DNA of 64,000 bases, from assembly GCA_028713675.1 (NCBI GenBank), contig JAQTNV010000006.1:26611-90610 (forward strand), given 5' to 3'. This stretch comes from a bacterium (lineage in GTDB: Bacteria; Desulfobacterota; JAPLJL01). Shown here in pieces: positions 36,291-44,963 of the stretch (within the stretch, counting starts at the first letter, position 1; each line of letters opens with the position of its first letter). A program made the translations under genes and the position numbers. Under the pieces are notes generated by a model. That model did no database searches, was not told the origin of the DNA, and was given only the letters and a program-made list of their open reading frames with translations.

Positions 36291-37784
36291 ATGAAGATAA
36301 ACTGCCAGATCGGAAAACCGGAAAAAATAAAAACCGACGCCCTGGTTCTATTCGCGCCCCAGGAGCAGAAACTTCACCGGAACCTGATCCCCGTCGACCA
36401 GGCCACCCGCGGCCAGATCTCGAAATTGCTTAAATCCGGGGATTTTAACGGCAAGGAAGGCGAATTGGCCGTTTTCTACCCGGACGGGAAAATTCCCGCC
36501 CGGAGGATTGTGATCGCCGGACTGGGCAAGCTATCCGAGATCAACCTGGAAACCTGCCGGAATTCCGCCGGAAAGGCTTTGTGCCGGGCCCGGGACCTGG
36601 GCGCCCGCGAATGTCACCTGCTCCTTCCGGAGATCCCCGCCGGGGCCGGGTCCGGCCCGATCGCCCAGGCCCTGACCGAAGGTGGACTGCTCGCCCTTTA
36701 CCAGTACGAGGAATACAAGACCGAAAAAACCAAAAAACAAATTCAGAAAATCACTGTCTTGGCCCGGAGCGAAACCGAACTCCGCCTGATCAATTCCGTG
36801 ATCACGAAAATCCAAATCATCATCGATTCGGTCAATTTTGCCCGCGATCTGATCAACGGGCCCGCCAACAAGGTCACCCCGGAATTTCTAGCCGGGGAAG
36901 CCCGCCGCCTGGCCCGGGAAGAAAAATTAAAACTGAAAATATTCGGCCCGGCCGAAATTAAAAAGATGGGGATGGGCGGGCTCACCGCCGTCTCGGTCGG
37001 AAGCACCCGAAACCTGCCCCGTTTCCTGGTCATCGAATATCCGGGTAAAGGCCGGGCCGGACGAAAACCGGTGGCGCTGGTCGGGAAAGGAATAACCTTC
37101 GACTCGGGAGGAATCTCGATCAAGCCCTCGAACGGAATGGAAGAGATGAAAACCGACATGGCCGGGGCGGCCGCGGTTCTGGGCACCCTCCGGGCTGCGG
37201 CCCGGCTGAAGCTTTCACCCCGGATTGTCGGGTTCATCCCCGCCACCGAGAATATGCCCAGCGGGTCGGCCTATCGTCCCGGCGACGTCTTACGCCCCTA
37301 TTCCGGCCCCACCGTCGAGGTGATCTCCACCGACGCCGAGGGACGGCTGATCCTGGCCGACGCCCTGGCCTACGCCCGCGATAAATACCGTCCGGAAGCC
37401 ATCATCGACCTGGCCACCCTGACCGGCGCCTGCATCATCGCCCTGGGCCGGGAAGCCTCCGGCCTTCTCGGCAACGACCCCAAGCTGATCAAGAAAATCA
37501 TCCAGGCCGGGGAGGAATCCGGGGAACGGGTCTGGCAGCTTCCCCTCTGGAAGGAATACGGCGAAGCGATTAAGAGCAACGTGGCCGACATCAAGAATTC
37601 CGGCAACCGCGAGGCGGGGACCATCACCGGAGGATTTTTTCTGAAGCACTACGTCGGGGATACCCCCTGGGCCCACCTGGATATCGCCGGCACCGCATAC
37701 GAGGAAAAGGGACGCCGCTATCTCGGCAAAGGCGCCACCGGGGTGGGAATCAGGCTTTTAATCAAGCTCCTGCAGGATTGGTAA
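36291..37784 (+). CDS. pepA: Leucyl aminopeptidase (M17)
   Basis: Zinc/manganese aminopeptidase that removes N-terminal residues from peptides, cytoplasmic and hexameric. The 497 residues carry the M17 metal site: VGKGITFDSGGISIKP (about 262-277, Lys and Asp ligands), MKTDMAGAAAV (Asp ligand), and STDAEGRLILADAL (about 346-359, with Asp, Glu and the catalytic Arg). The N-terminal macro-like domain covers the first 160 residues. AAGGAG lies eight bases before the ATG. It would process peptides imported by the Dpp-type transporter, though the linkage is only by neighbourhood. Confidence 0.96.
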   Translation: MKINCQIGKPEKIKTDALVLFAPQEQKLHRNLIPVDQATRGQISKLLKSGDFNGKEGELAVFYPDGKIPARRIVIAGLGKLSEINLETCRNSAGKALCRARDLGARECHLLLPEIPAGAGSGPIAQALTEGGLLALYQYEEYKTEKTKKQIQKITVLARSETELRLINSVITKIQIIIDSVNFARDLINGPANKVTPEFLAGEARRLAREEKLKLKIFGPAEIKKMGMGGLTAVSVGSTRNLPRFLVIEYPGKGRAGRKPVALVGKGITFDSGGISIKPSNGMEEMKTDMAGAAAVLGTLRAAARLKLSPRIVGFIPATENMPSGSAYRPGDVLRPYSGPTVEVISTDAEGRLILADALAYARDKYRPEAIIDLATLTGACIIALGREASGLLGNDPKLIKKIIQAGEESGERVWQLPLWKEYGEAIKSNVADIKNSGNREAGTITGGFFLKHYVGDTPWAHLDIAGTAYEEKGRRYLGKGATGVGIRLLIKLLQDW

Positions 37785-37936
37785 AACATATAAAGCAGGT
37801 AGCAAGTAGCCAGTAACCTGTTGCCAAACAATAATAGGAGCAAACACCCGCCCGGGAGGATCGGCTCGCCATTCCAATTTCTTTTCCCGGGTTAAATTTA
37901 CCGGTTACCGGCGGCTTGATACCTGGAACCGTTTTT

Positions 37937-38554
37937 TTACTTGTCGGAAAGCTTCTTCAAATCCTCGGCGAATGAAACCTCGTGATGGAAAAGCGGCGGG
38001 GTCAGGACGTAAACCATTTCCGCTTTCTCCTTGCCGGGATTGCGCCAGGAATGCGGCTGGGATGACTTGTAATGAAAGCTGTCTCCCTTTCTGAGCAGAT
38101 ACTTTTCCTCCCCCAGGTTAATCTCGATCCTGCCCCGCAGGCACAGGATCAGTTCCTCTCCTTCGTGATATAGATTCTCGTCGCCGGTCTTGCCGCCCGG
38201 TTCCAGGATCAGCACCGCCGCGAAGATTTTCCAATCCTTGAGCCGCCAGGCGATGGTCTCAGCTACCATCCGGCTTTCATTGCTGTAAAGCGCCGTCCGG
38301 TCTTTCCGGCGAACCAGCTCGAAATCCCGGACTTCCTCCACCGCCTCATCCAGGAATTCCCCGACCTTGCGTCCCAGGGCGTGGGCGATCCTGATCATCG
38401 TCGCAACCGAAGGGATCATCCCGTCGGTCTCAATTTTATAAATCCCGGCCGGGGAGACCCCGGAAATCTCCGCCAGTTTCTGGATCGAAAGGTTCTGGTC
38501 CTGGCGGAACCTGCGGATTTTTTCCCCTATCCTGAGAACCAAGTCTCTGACCAT
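37937..38554 (-). CDS. XRE-family regulator with cupin sensor domain
   Basis: A 205-residue DNA-binding regulator. Residues 8-62 are a helix-turn-helix (IRRFRQDQNLSIQKLAEISGVSPAGIYKIETD). The C-terminal cupin (about 125-192) shows GDENLYHEGEELILCLRGRIEINLGEEKY and RKGDSFHYKSSQPHSWRNPG, the two cupin motifs with their His/Glu metal ligands. Such regulators usually sense small metabolites and control amino-acid, polyamine or carbon genes. Target genes cannot be told from position: it stands between pepA and the sirtuin. Confidence 0.9.
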   Translation of the reverse strand: MVRDLVLRIGEKIRRFRQDQNLSIQKLAEISGVSPAGIYKIETDGMIPSVATMIRIAHALGRKVGEFLDEAVEEVRDFELVRRKDRTALYSNESRMVAETIAWRLKDWKIFAAVLILEPGGKTGDENLYHEGEELILCLRGRIEINLGEEKYLLRKGDSFHYKSSQPHSWRNPGKEKAEMVYVLTPPLFHHEVSFAEDLKKLSDK

Positions 38555-38575
38555 ATCAATTGCCCCCTACTGAGT

Positions 38576-38712
38576 CAGTTCATAGCCTAAAAGTTCTTAG
38601 CCTAAGAGTTTAAGGATTTTGATTATTATGCTTTTCGGGTTCTTTACTTTCGGTTCCCAGCCTTCTTCATTCTTAAACTTTTAGGCTTCCTAACTCTTAG
38701 GCTTTTAGGCTC
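38576..38712. repeat. Degenerate AGCCTAAAAGTT / TTAGGCTTTTAGG arrays
   Basis: AGTTCATAGCCTAAA-AGTTCTTAGCCTAAG-AGTTTAAG (14-15-base period) and, inverted further on, CTTTTAGGCTTCCTAACTCT-TAGGCTTTTAGGCTCC. Fills the gap between the regulator and the sirtuin and reaches into the sirtuin stop region. Confidence 0.65.
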
Positions 38713-39524
38713 CTGATTTTTATTACTTCCTCGACGATTAAGGGCATGGCAACGGCGGCTTTTTCCCGGATATAAACATCGTTTTCCGCCGCGAAAACCT
38801 TTTCGGTCGGATTGACTTCGATCAGAACCGCCCCGGCTTTCCGCGCCTGCTCGGGAACCATGGCCGCCGGGTAGACCGCCCCGGAGGTTCCGAGCACCAG
38901 CATCACGTCGCTCTGATGAGCCTCGACGATCGATTCGGCCAGTTCCTGAACTGATTCCCCGAACATCACCACATCCGGGCGGCTTATGCCCCCGCAGGCG
39001 CAACGGGGAATCCTTTCCAGAATTGATTCCAGGGAAAGCGGGCCCGCTCCCCGGGCGATATCCCGCAGACTTCCCAGCAGATCCCCGCGGTCGACAAAAA
39101 ACTTTTTCTCGCAGTTCAGGCAGCGAAAGCGATAGAGATTGCCGTGGACTTCGAAGACCCTGGTACTGCCGGCCTCGCGGTGCAGGTTGTCGATATTCTG
39201 GGTAATCACCGACCGGATCAGGCCCATTTTCTCCAGCTCCGCCAGGGCCAGGTGCCCGGCATTCGGACGGGCGGCGTCAAAGCTTTCCGCCACTTCCCGG
39301 ATAATCTCCCGGATTTTATCCCCTCCCTCGGAGAGAACCGACATTATCCCCGCCGCGGTTCCGACCTCCTCCGGGTCGAAGCGGTCCCAGAGCCCGCCGG
39401 GATCACGGAAGGTGGCAATCCCGCTCTCGGCCGACATCCCGGCCCCGGTGAAAATAACCACTGACTTGGCCCGGGAAAGGATTTCCGCGGCCTTTTCTAT
39501 CGTTTCAGACAGATTATTTTTCAT
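38697..39524 (-). CDS. cobB: Sir2-family NAD-dependent protein deacylase
   Basis: Removes acyl groups from lysines using NAD, which fits a cell making many reactive acyl-CoAs. The 275 residues contain GAGMSAESGIATFRDPGG (27-44), TQNIDNLH (108-115), catalytic His127 in VHGNLY, and a zinc site Cys135-x-x-Cys138 ... Cys175-x-Cys177, closer in the second pair than the usual C-x-x-C. RPDVVMFGE (182-190) and VLGTSG follow. Some class III members have Ala-Tyr-Arg residues favouring succinyl-lysine; those are not evident here. No clear ribosome binding site. The symbol is by family. Confidence 0.92.
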   Translation of the reverse strand: MKNNLSETIEKAAEILSRAKSVVIFTGAGMSAESGIATFRDPGGLWDRFDPEEVGTAAGIMSVLSEGGDKIREIIREVAESFDAARPNAGHLALAELEKMGLIRSVITQNIDNLHREAGSTRVFEVHGNLYRFRCLNCEKKFFVDRGDLLGSLRDIARGAGPLSLESILERIPRCACGGISRPDVVMFGESVQELAESIVEAHQSDVMLVLGTSGAVYPAAMVPEQARKAGAVLIEVNPTEKVFAAENDVYIREKAAVAMPLIVEEVIKIRSLKA

Positions 39525-39700
39525 GGGATGGGAAAACGCTTTATTTATTTTGGTAAATAAAATAATACTATAATAAATGCCGAGTCAAGCCGGTTCTGAT
39601 AACCGGCTTTATTCACATAACCCTATCTAATATAATTCCAAAGACCACGGAAAAACCGGTGACATTACTCTCCGGAAAGCAGAAAATAAGGAGGCATTTG

Positions 39701-40408
39701 ATGAGCAATTCACCCGCCCGCCCCCGCAGAAAAATGAATTTTCCGGCCGGTTTTGGCCTGATCCTTCTTTTTACCCCATTCCTGATCAATTTCCTGACGA
39801 TTACCCCCCTCCGGGCCGCGGAAGAAATGTCCGTGGTCCGGCTGAAGGTTGACCCGGACACAGTGGAGAATCTCCTGAAAGAGGGCGAAATCCTGATTAT
39901 CAAGGAAAATGAGCAGGGAGGCAGGTTCAAGTTCGTCACCGCCGGAATTCTGATCGACGCCGCTCCCGAGGAGGTCTGGAAAACGATTACCGATTACCAG
40001 CATTATCCGGAATTCATTCCGGACTGCGAAAAGGTTTCGACCGCCCCGGGTGACGCCGAAAACGTCATCCTGACTTCCTTCTCCGTGGCCTTTAAATTCT
40101 CGATTATCAAATACCGGCTTCACTATACCCTCCGTCAAGTCCACCAGAAAGAAAAACTGCGGATCGACTGGAACCTGAAGGAAGGCGATCTGGCCGAGGA
40201 CATCGGCGCCTGGGAACTGATCCCCCTGGAGGGCGGCAGGAAAACGGCGGCTTTTTATTCCCTTTACTCGGACCTCCGCTCCCTCGGGTACCTGGTCAAA
40301 TACCTGTTCAAGGAGCAGCCGGTCATGGAAATCGCCATCACCAGCACCACCGCCATCCTGATGGCCCGCGCCGTCAAAGCCAGATTGGAGAAAAAAGAAT
40401 TAAAATAA
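39701..40408 (+). CDS. Exported SRPBCC/START-fold lipid-binding-like protein
   Basis: The ATG at 39701 is preferred to one 42 bases earlier because AAGGAGG lies seven bases before it. The 235-residue product has a basic N-terminus, a hydrophobic signal or anchor (about 15-36, end LRAAEE), and a SRPBCC domain (about 75-215) with AGILIDAAPEEVWKTITDYQHYPEFIPDCEKV, the typical first helix and grip of polyketide-cyclase/START proteins. These bind hydrophobic molecules. Periplasmic location is inferred. It leads a row of four plus-strand genes for exported proteins. Confidence 0.82.
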   Translation: MSNSPARPRRKMNFPAGFGLILLFTPFLINFLTITPLRAAEEMSVVRLKVDPDTVENLLKEGEILIIKENEQGGRFKFVTAGILIDAAPEEVWKTITDYQHYPEFIPDCEKVSTAPGDAENVILTSFSVAFKFSIIKYRLHYTLRQVHQKEKLRIDWNLKEGDLAEDIGAWELIPLEGGRKTAAFYSLYSDLRSLGYLVKYLFKEQPVMEIAITSTTAILMARAVKARLEKKELK

Positions 40409-40412
40409 AAAC

Positions 40413-40447
40413 AGTTTCGGGTTTCGAGTTTCGGGTTTAAAGTTCAA
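40413..40447. repeat. Heptamer array TTTCGGG
   Basis: GTTTCGG-GTTTCGA-GTTTCGG-GTTTAAA-GTTCAAG between the SRPBCC and LPP20 genes. Same unit as at 17045. Confidence 0.8.
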
Positions 40448-40472
40448 GAAAAACTCAAATTAAGGAGGAGAA

Positions 40473-42047
40473 GTGAAAAAAATCCTGGGAATACTTTCTG
40501 CTTTGGTTCTGATTCTTTTCATTTTCGCCGCCTGCGGTGAAAAGCAGCGCAGCGCCTCCCGGCGCGACGAGGTCCGCCAGCGCTCTGACCAGGCTATGGC
40601 CGAGTTGAATCGTGAGGTCAAAGGCGGCCCGACCCCGGCCGCCACCGCCGGGAAACCGGAACGGGCTCCGGCCCCGTCCGCGGTCCCGGCCCGGGAAAAT
40701 ACAGCCCCCCGCGAGGCACCCTTCGCGAAGAAACGCCCGGGCTGGGTCCAGGCCCCGCCTTCGGATCATGACAATATTTATGGAGTGGGAACCGGCCCAA
40801 ATCTGAAAGCAGCGGACGATGCCGCCCGGGCCGAAATCGCCGCCCAGCTCAAGGTAACCGTGAATTCGTCGTTCTCCAACACGGTCCAGGAGGCGATTAA
40901 AAGTTCAACCCAGGGTAAAAAACAAACTTCGAATTACCAGACCCAGGAAGTTTCGGAAAGCCAAGTCAGTTCCCTGGTCGAAAACACCACCCTGAAAGGG
41001 GTGACCATCCAGGAGCGCTGGCAGGAAGGAATCAGGATTTATTCCCTGGCGGTACTTTCAAAGGCCGGTTTCCGCGACCGGGCCTTGAGCCATCTCGAAG
41101 AAGGAAACCGCAATCTCAACGCCAAGGCGATCGCCCCGGCCCTGCGGGAATACCTCCGGGCCCTGGGTGAAGCCTGGATCATCCCCGATCTCACCGCTCC
41201 TGGAGGCGGGGAAAGCCTCGCCGTCGTGGCGGAGAAAAACGCCATTAATCTCATCAACGACATTTCCGCCCAGGTGAAACCGGCCAATCTGGCCCTGGTT
41301 TCCCGCCAGGGTCTCCCGGCCACGGTGGAAGTCCTGCTCATTTATAAGAACCAAACCCCCGTTGCCGACCTCCCGGTGTCGGCCGGGTTTGTCAGCGGGC
41401 AGGGCCGGCTGGAGGCGGGCATGGCCAGCGATTCCGGAGGAAAACTCCATTTCCAGATTACCTCGCTCTCCCCCTCCTCCCGGACCGCCTCCATCGCCCT
41501 GGGGCCGGACCTCACCCGCCTGACCGAGCTCCCGTCCGATCTCAACCTGAACCGGATTTTCCCTCCCTTCGGCGGCGGGCAGGTCCAGATTTCCGCTCCC
41601 GCCCCCAAAATCCTGGTCGCTATCGATGAGGAAAACCTGGGCCAGCCCCAGAAGCCCTCCTTTGTGGAATCCGGCTTGACCGAGGGCTTGGCCCAGGAAG
41701 GGTTCGTCCTTATCCCCCGCCGGAACCTGGGCTCGGAACCAGAAGAACTCGCGAACAGCGGTTCGGAAGCGATGAAGGAAGCCGGGCAGAAAGCCAAGGC
41801 TGATTTCCTGATCCTCGGCACCGCCAAAAGCGAATACTACAAAAATATTATGGGCAAGATGGAAGCCAGCCGGGTCCGGGTGAATCTCAAGGTGATCGAC
41901 GGGAACACCGGAGAGGTCCTGACCGGCCTGGACCGGAGCGACCTGACCGGCACGGGCGCGACCCGGGAATTGTCGGCCGTCAACGCTCTCAAGGAGGCCG
42001 CCAAGAAGGTCCCGGAACTGGTCAAGGACAAATTGAATCAGATATAA
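40473..42047 (+). CDS. LPP20/FlgT-like lipoprotein
   Basis: GTG start at 40473 with AAGGAGGAG just before. The 524-residue lipoprotein has a signal peptide ending in the lipobox FAAC (Cys21), a Pro/Ala-rich linker (about 50-85), then an LPP20 domain (about 88-205: RPGWVQAPPSDHDNIYGVGTG, AADDAARAEIAAQLKVTV). The C-terminal part (about 385-520) has LVAIDEENLGQP, ADFLILGTAKSEYY and VNLKVIDGNTGEVL, resembling the CsgG/TolB-N fold. This order is that of FlgT, a flagellar outer-membrane component, but no flagellar gene is here. A role in envelope assembly is inferred. Confidence 0.82.
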   Translation: MKKILGILSALVLILFIFAACGEKQRSASRRDEVRQRSDQAMAELNREVKGGPTPAATAGKPERAPAPSAVPARENTAPREAPFAKKRPGWVQAPPSDHDNIYGVGTGPNLKAADDAARAEIAAQLKVTVNSSFSNTVQEAIKSSTQGKKQTSNYQTQEVSESQVSSLVENTTLKGVTIQERWQEGIRIYSLAVLSKAGFRDRALSHLEEGNRNLNAKAIAPALREYLRALGEAWIIPDLTAPGGGESLAVVAEKNAINLINDISAQVKPANLALVSRQGLPATVEVLLIYKNQTPVADLPVSAGFVSGQGRLEAGMASDSGGKLHFQITSLSPSSRTASIALGPDLTRLTELPSDLNLNRIFPPFGGGQVQISAPAPKILVAIDEENLGQPQKPSFVESGLTEGLAQEGFVLIPRRNLGSEPEELANSGSEAMKEAGQKAKADFLILGTAKSEYYKNIMGKMEASRVRVNLKVIDGNTGEVLTGLDRSDLTGTGATRELSAVNALKEAAKKVPELVKDKLNQI

Positions 42048-42078
42048 TTTTCAAATCATTTCTAAAAAGGAGGATAAA

Positions 42079-43578
42079 TTGAAGGTTAAAATCATCGCCG
42101 GTATGGCCGTCCTCTTGGTTTCTCTCTCTGTCAGCCCTCTTCCGGCCCAGCAGGGAGCAACCAAGGAAGAGATGGAGAAGGGAAAAATCGGGAAATACGA
42201 GAGGAAATCCATCTCTTATTTTAAAACTTATTACCAGGTCCAGATGGATCCGCGGCATCAGGAAGTGACGGAGAAAGGCATCCGGGGGGCAGTGGAACTT
42301 GGGCGTTTCGATTACAACGCGATCCCGATCGAGGTGGGAAACATCAGCGACCTGGCCCAGCTGATCGCCAAGTACGTGGACCAGGTAAAGCTGGACCGGG
42401 CCAAGGCCCAGGGCCGGGAAGATTACCGCTTCAAGGAAAAACTGGTCACCGGCGCCGACCTGGAGCGGATCATCAATTCCGCCTACATTTACACCCCCAC
42501 CGTGACCAAGTTCCAGCTGGAAAGGATCACCAAGCAGGTCCATGATACAATGACGGGGAAAACCAGCACCAAAAGCTACTGGAAAGCCACTGTGGGAGCT
42601 GAGGTTACCTTCTACCATGTCACCCCCCAGTATGTGAACGGCCAGATCGATAATGTCCAGCTCTCGGTTTTAAAAACCATTTCCCAGGAATCCACCCAAG
42701 ACCAGGAAATCAACATCCTGAATCCGGAAGAGAAAGCCAAGTGGGGGGCCTTTGATTCAGCGGTCAACAATCCCTTCCTGGGCCTGGCCCGCCAGATCCA
42801 GGTGGAACTCCGCAATATCGCGGAATTCCAGCTTACCGGCCAGGTGCAGTCCTCCAGCTGGAATTCCATCGAGTTTGAATTCGGAAAACAGAGCGACGTG
42901 GAACTCGACGCCGGCTACAAGATTTACGAGGAGGTCCAGGGGAAGGGAAAAACCTATATCGGCTACACCAAGGTGCGCCGGGTAGGAGATGAGAAAGCCC
43001 AACCCCCCGTTTCTTCCCGGGCCCAGAAAATTATCCAGAAGGATACGATCGAGGCCGGCACTGAGCTCAAGGAATACCCACAGCTTCTGGTTGACGGATA
43101 TATCCGTTTCGGGCTCCTGCCGATCGACCAGTCCAATCTGGATTCAGAAGCCGGTTCCATGGCCTATGGTCCCGTCGCCGGGCTCGAGTTGGACCTGGCC
43201 CGCTTTATCCCTATCTCCGAGTTATGGTTCAGCGCGGAAGGTTTTATCGCCTTTGCCAGTGATGCCAGTTTATACGGAGCTGAAGGCGGATTCGTGAAAA
43301 AATTCTACGTCCGCCGCCTGGCCCTGGATCTGGGGATTCGGGGAGGATGGTCGCGAGTGACTAGATCCGATAACGATTATATGCAGGATCAATATGGTGT
43401 TACTCCGTATGGAGGATTGGAACTCCTGCTCGCACCCTGGTTATCCGTAACCGGACAGTGTGGGTACCGGATTTATTCTTCCGGGACCGACTGGCAATAT
43501 GAAGGAAACCCTCAATCCGACTCCGAAGTAAAGACCACCGGACCGGCGATTACATTTGGCATAAATGGAATGTTCTAA
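42079..43578 (+). CDS. Exported protein with C-terminal beta-barrel region, unknown family
   Basis: TTG start at 42079 after AAGGAGG, 31 bases beyond the lipoprotein gene. Signal peptide 1-24 (cleavage near LPAQQ). Residues about 30-330 form a soluble region with coiled-coil-like stretches (ISDLAQLIAKYVDQVKLDRA) and no family recognised. Residues about 335-499 alternate as in an outer-membrane barrel (DGYIRFGLLPI, LALDLGIRGGWSRV, PYGGLELLLAPWLSVTGQCG) and the last residue is Phe, the usual barrel end. It likely forms the outer-membrane component beside the two flanking lipoproteins. Confidence 0.75.
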   Translation: MKVKIIAGMAVLLVSLSVSPLPAQQGATKEEMEKGKIGKYERKSISYFKTYYQVQMDPRHQEVTEKGIRGAVELGRFDYNAIPIEVGNISDLAQLIAKYVDQVKLDRAKAQGREDYRFKEKLVTGADLERIINSAYIYTPTVTKFQLERITKQVHDTMTGKTSTKSYWKATVGAEVTFYHVTPQYVNGQIDNVQLSVLKTISQESTQDQEINILNPEEKAKWGAFDSAVNNPFLGLARQIQVELRNIAEFQLTGQVQSSSWNSIEFEFGKQSDVELDAGYKIYEEVQGKGKTYIGYTKVRRVGDEKAQPPVSSRAQKIIQKDTIEAGTELKEYPQLLVDGYIRFGLLPIDQSNLDSEAGSMAYGPVAGLELDLARFIPISELWFSAEGFIAFASDASLYGAEGGFVKKFYVRRLALDLGIRGGWSRVTRSDNDYMQDQYGVTPYGGLELLLAPWLSVTGQCGYRIYSSGTDWQYEGNPQSDSEVKTTGPAITFGINGMF

Positions 43579-43605
43579 TTTTCATTTGAAAAAAGGAGGA
43601 TAAAA

Positions 43606-44826
43606 ATGAAGAGTAACAGAATTAATGGATGGCTGATTCCTACGCTCAGCCTGGCTCTGGTAATCGGGATGACGGTAGCCGCCTGCGCGGGCGGGCCGCC
43701 CAAGCCCAACCTCCAGCAGTCCACCCTGATCGAGAGCCTGGGTCCGGACGGGGTCCGGGTCAAGGCCGCCGGCGAGGGTAAAGACGCGGGCAAGGCCCTG
43801 GATGACGCCCGCCTCTCCGCGATCATCTACGCCAAGGACCAGATCATCACCACCCCGGAAGAGCGCGCCGCCTTCGCCGCCAAGGAAGGCGATTTCTATT
43901 CCAACGCCAAGCAGTTCATCACCGCCGAAGACGCCGACCTTCTGAGCCGGGTGAAGCAGCCGAACGGCAAGATCCGGGTCGAGAAGATCTTCGTGGTTAA
44001 CCCGATGAAAGTGCAGACCTGGCTCTCCGACCGGGGAATCATCGCCGCCAAAAAAGAAATCGCCGGCGCCCTCGGCAACCCGATCATCATGGTCCTCCCC
44101 GAGGAAGCGGCCAAGGGCCAGCAGTGGGCCGGTTTTGCCGCGACCGCGATCCAGCGTCACCTGACCGCCAAGCGCTACGAGGTCAAGGTTGCCGACCAGG
44201 CCCAGAACATGCAGTCGCTGACCGGCGCTCTCCGCGACCTGAAGGGCCACCTGGATGATGTCGCCGCCCTGATCGCCATGCAGTCCGGCGCGGACATCTA
44301 CATCAAATACAACGTGGACGTGACCGCCCGACAGATGGGCTCCGACACCGTAGGCAAGGCCTCCGCCACAGTCAACGCCTTTGAAACCACCACCGCCCGG
44401 GCCCTGGGCTCAGCCACCGGCTTTTCCCGGGAACGGTCGGTCAGCGACCGGAACATCCTGATCGAGGAAGCGGTGGTGGACGCGATCGACAAGGTTCTGA
44501 ACAACGTAGACGCCTACTGGAAGGAAGACGCCGTCAACGGGATTCAATACCGCATCCTGGTCGCCGGCGACTTCACCACCCAGAAGGGCCGGGCCGTCCG
44601 GGACGCGATCGTCCGGGGGCTCCGGCAGATCGCCAAAACCACCAAGCCGATCCTTTCCACCGATAAAACCCAGGATTTCCAGATCTGGGGAACCCAGAAG
44701 GATTACTTCGAGGTCAAGGACGCCCTGCAGGACGCCTACGCCAAGAATTTCAAGGGCGCCGGACCCGCCCCCGAGCTCATCGATGAGCAGCTTTTCTCCA
44801 AGATGCTGATGTTCAAGGTGGAATAA
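43606..44826 (+). CDS. FlgT-like lipoprotein
   Basis: A 406-residue lipoprotein with AAGGAGG upstream of its ATG and a lipobox ending VAAC (Cys27). Residues about 45-150 resemble the LPP20-like N-terminal part of FlgT (VRVKAAGEGKDAGKALDDARLSAIIYA). Residues about 155-280 resemble its TolB-N-like middle domain (IIMVLPEEAAKGQ, AIQRHLTAKRYEV, GADIYIKYNVDV). The rest (KVLNNVDAYWKEDAVNGIQYRILVAGDF) repeats the theme. Together with the genes at 40473 and 42079 it forms a compact cluster of envelope proteins ending at a strong terminator. Function unknown. Confidence 0.78.
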   Translation: MKSNRINGWLIPTLSLALVIGMTVAACAGGPPKPNLQQSTLIESLGPDGVRVKAAGEGKDAGKALDDARLSAIIYAKDQIITTPEERAAFAAKEGDFYSNAKQFITAEDADLLSRVKQPNGKIRVEKIFVVNPMKVQTWLSDRGIIAAKKEIAGALGNPIIMVLPEEAAKGQQWAGFAATAIQRHLTAKRYEVKVADQAQNMQSLTGALRDLKGHLDDVAALIAMQSGADIYIKYNVDVTARQMGSDTVGKASATVNAFETTTARALGSATGFSRERSVSDRNILIEEAVVDAIDKVLNNVDAYWKEDAVNGIQYRILVAGDFTTQKGRAVRDAIVRGLRQIAKTTKPILSTDKTQDFQIWGTQKDYFEVKDALQDAYAKNFKGAGPAPELIDEQLFSKMLMFKVE

Positions 44827-44829
44827 ACA

Positions 44830-44866
44830 GGTAGCACGTAACCGGTTACCGGTTGCCGGAAAAAAG
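44830..44866. repeat. Heptamer array GTAACCG/GTTACCG
   Basis: GTAACCG-GTTACCG-GTTGCCG after GGTAGCAC, right behind the FlgT-like gene and before the terminator. Confidence 0.7.
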
Positions 44867-44891
44867 AAGGAATTCAAAATTTATTAAATAA

Positions 44892-44930
44892 AACGGGGCA
44901 GGGAGTTTGCTCTCCCTGCCCCGTTGCTTT
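44892..44930. terminator. Bidirectional intrinsic terminator
   Basis: Perfect 14-base stem AACGGGGCAGGGAG (44892-44905) and CTCCCTGCCCCGTT (44912-44925), loop TTTGCT, followed by GCTTT on the plus strand and, on the minus strand, TTATTTAATAAATTTT. It lies between convergent genes (FlgT-like and cysS) and can end both. Confidence 0.9.
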
Positions 44931-44963
44931 ACCGGTTTTCTGCTACTGGATACCTGCCCCTGT

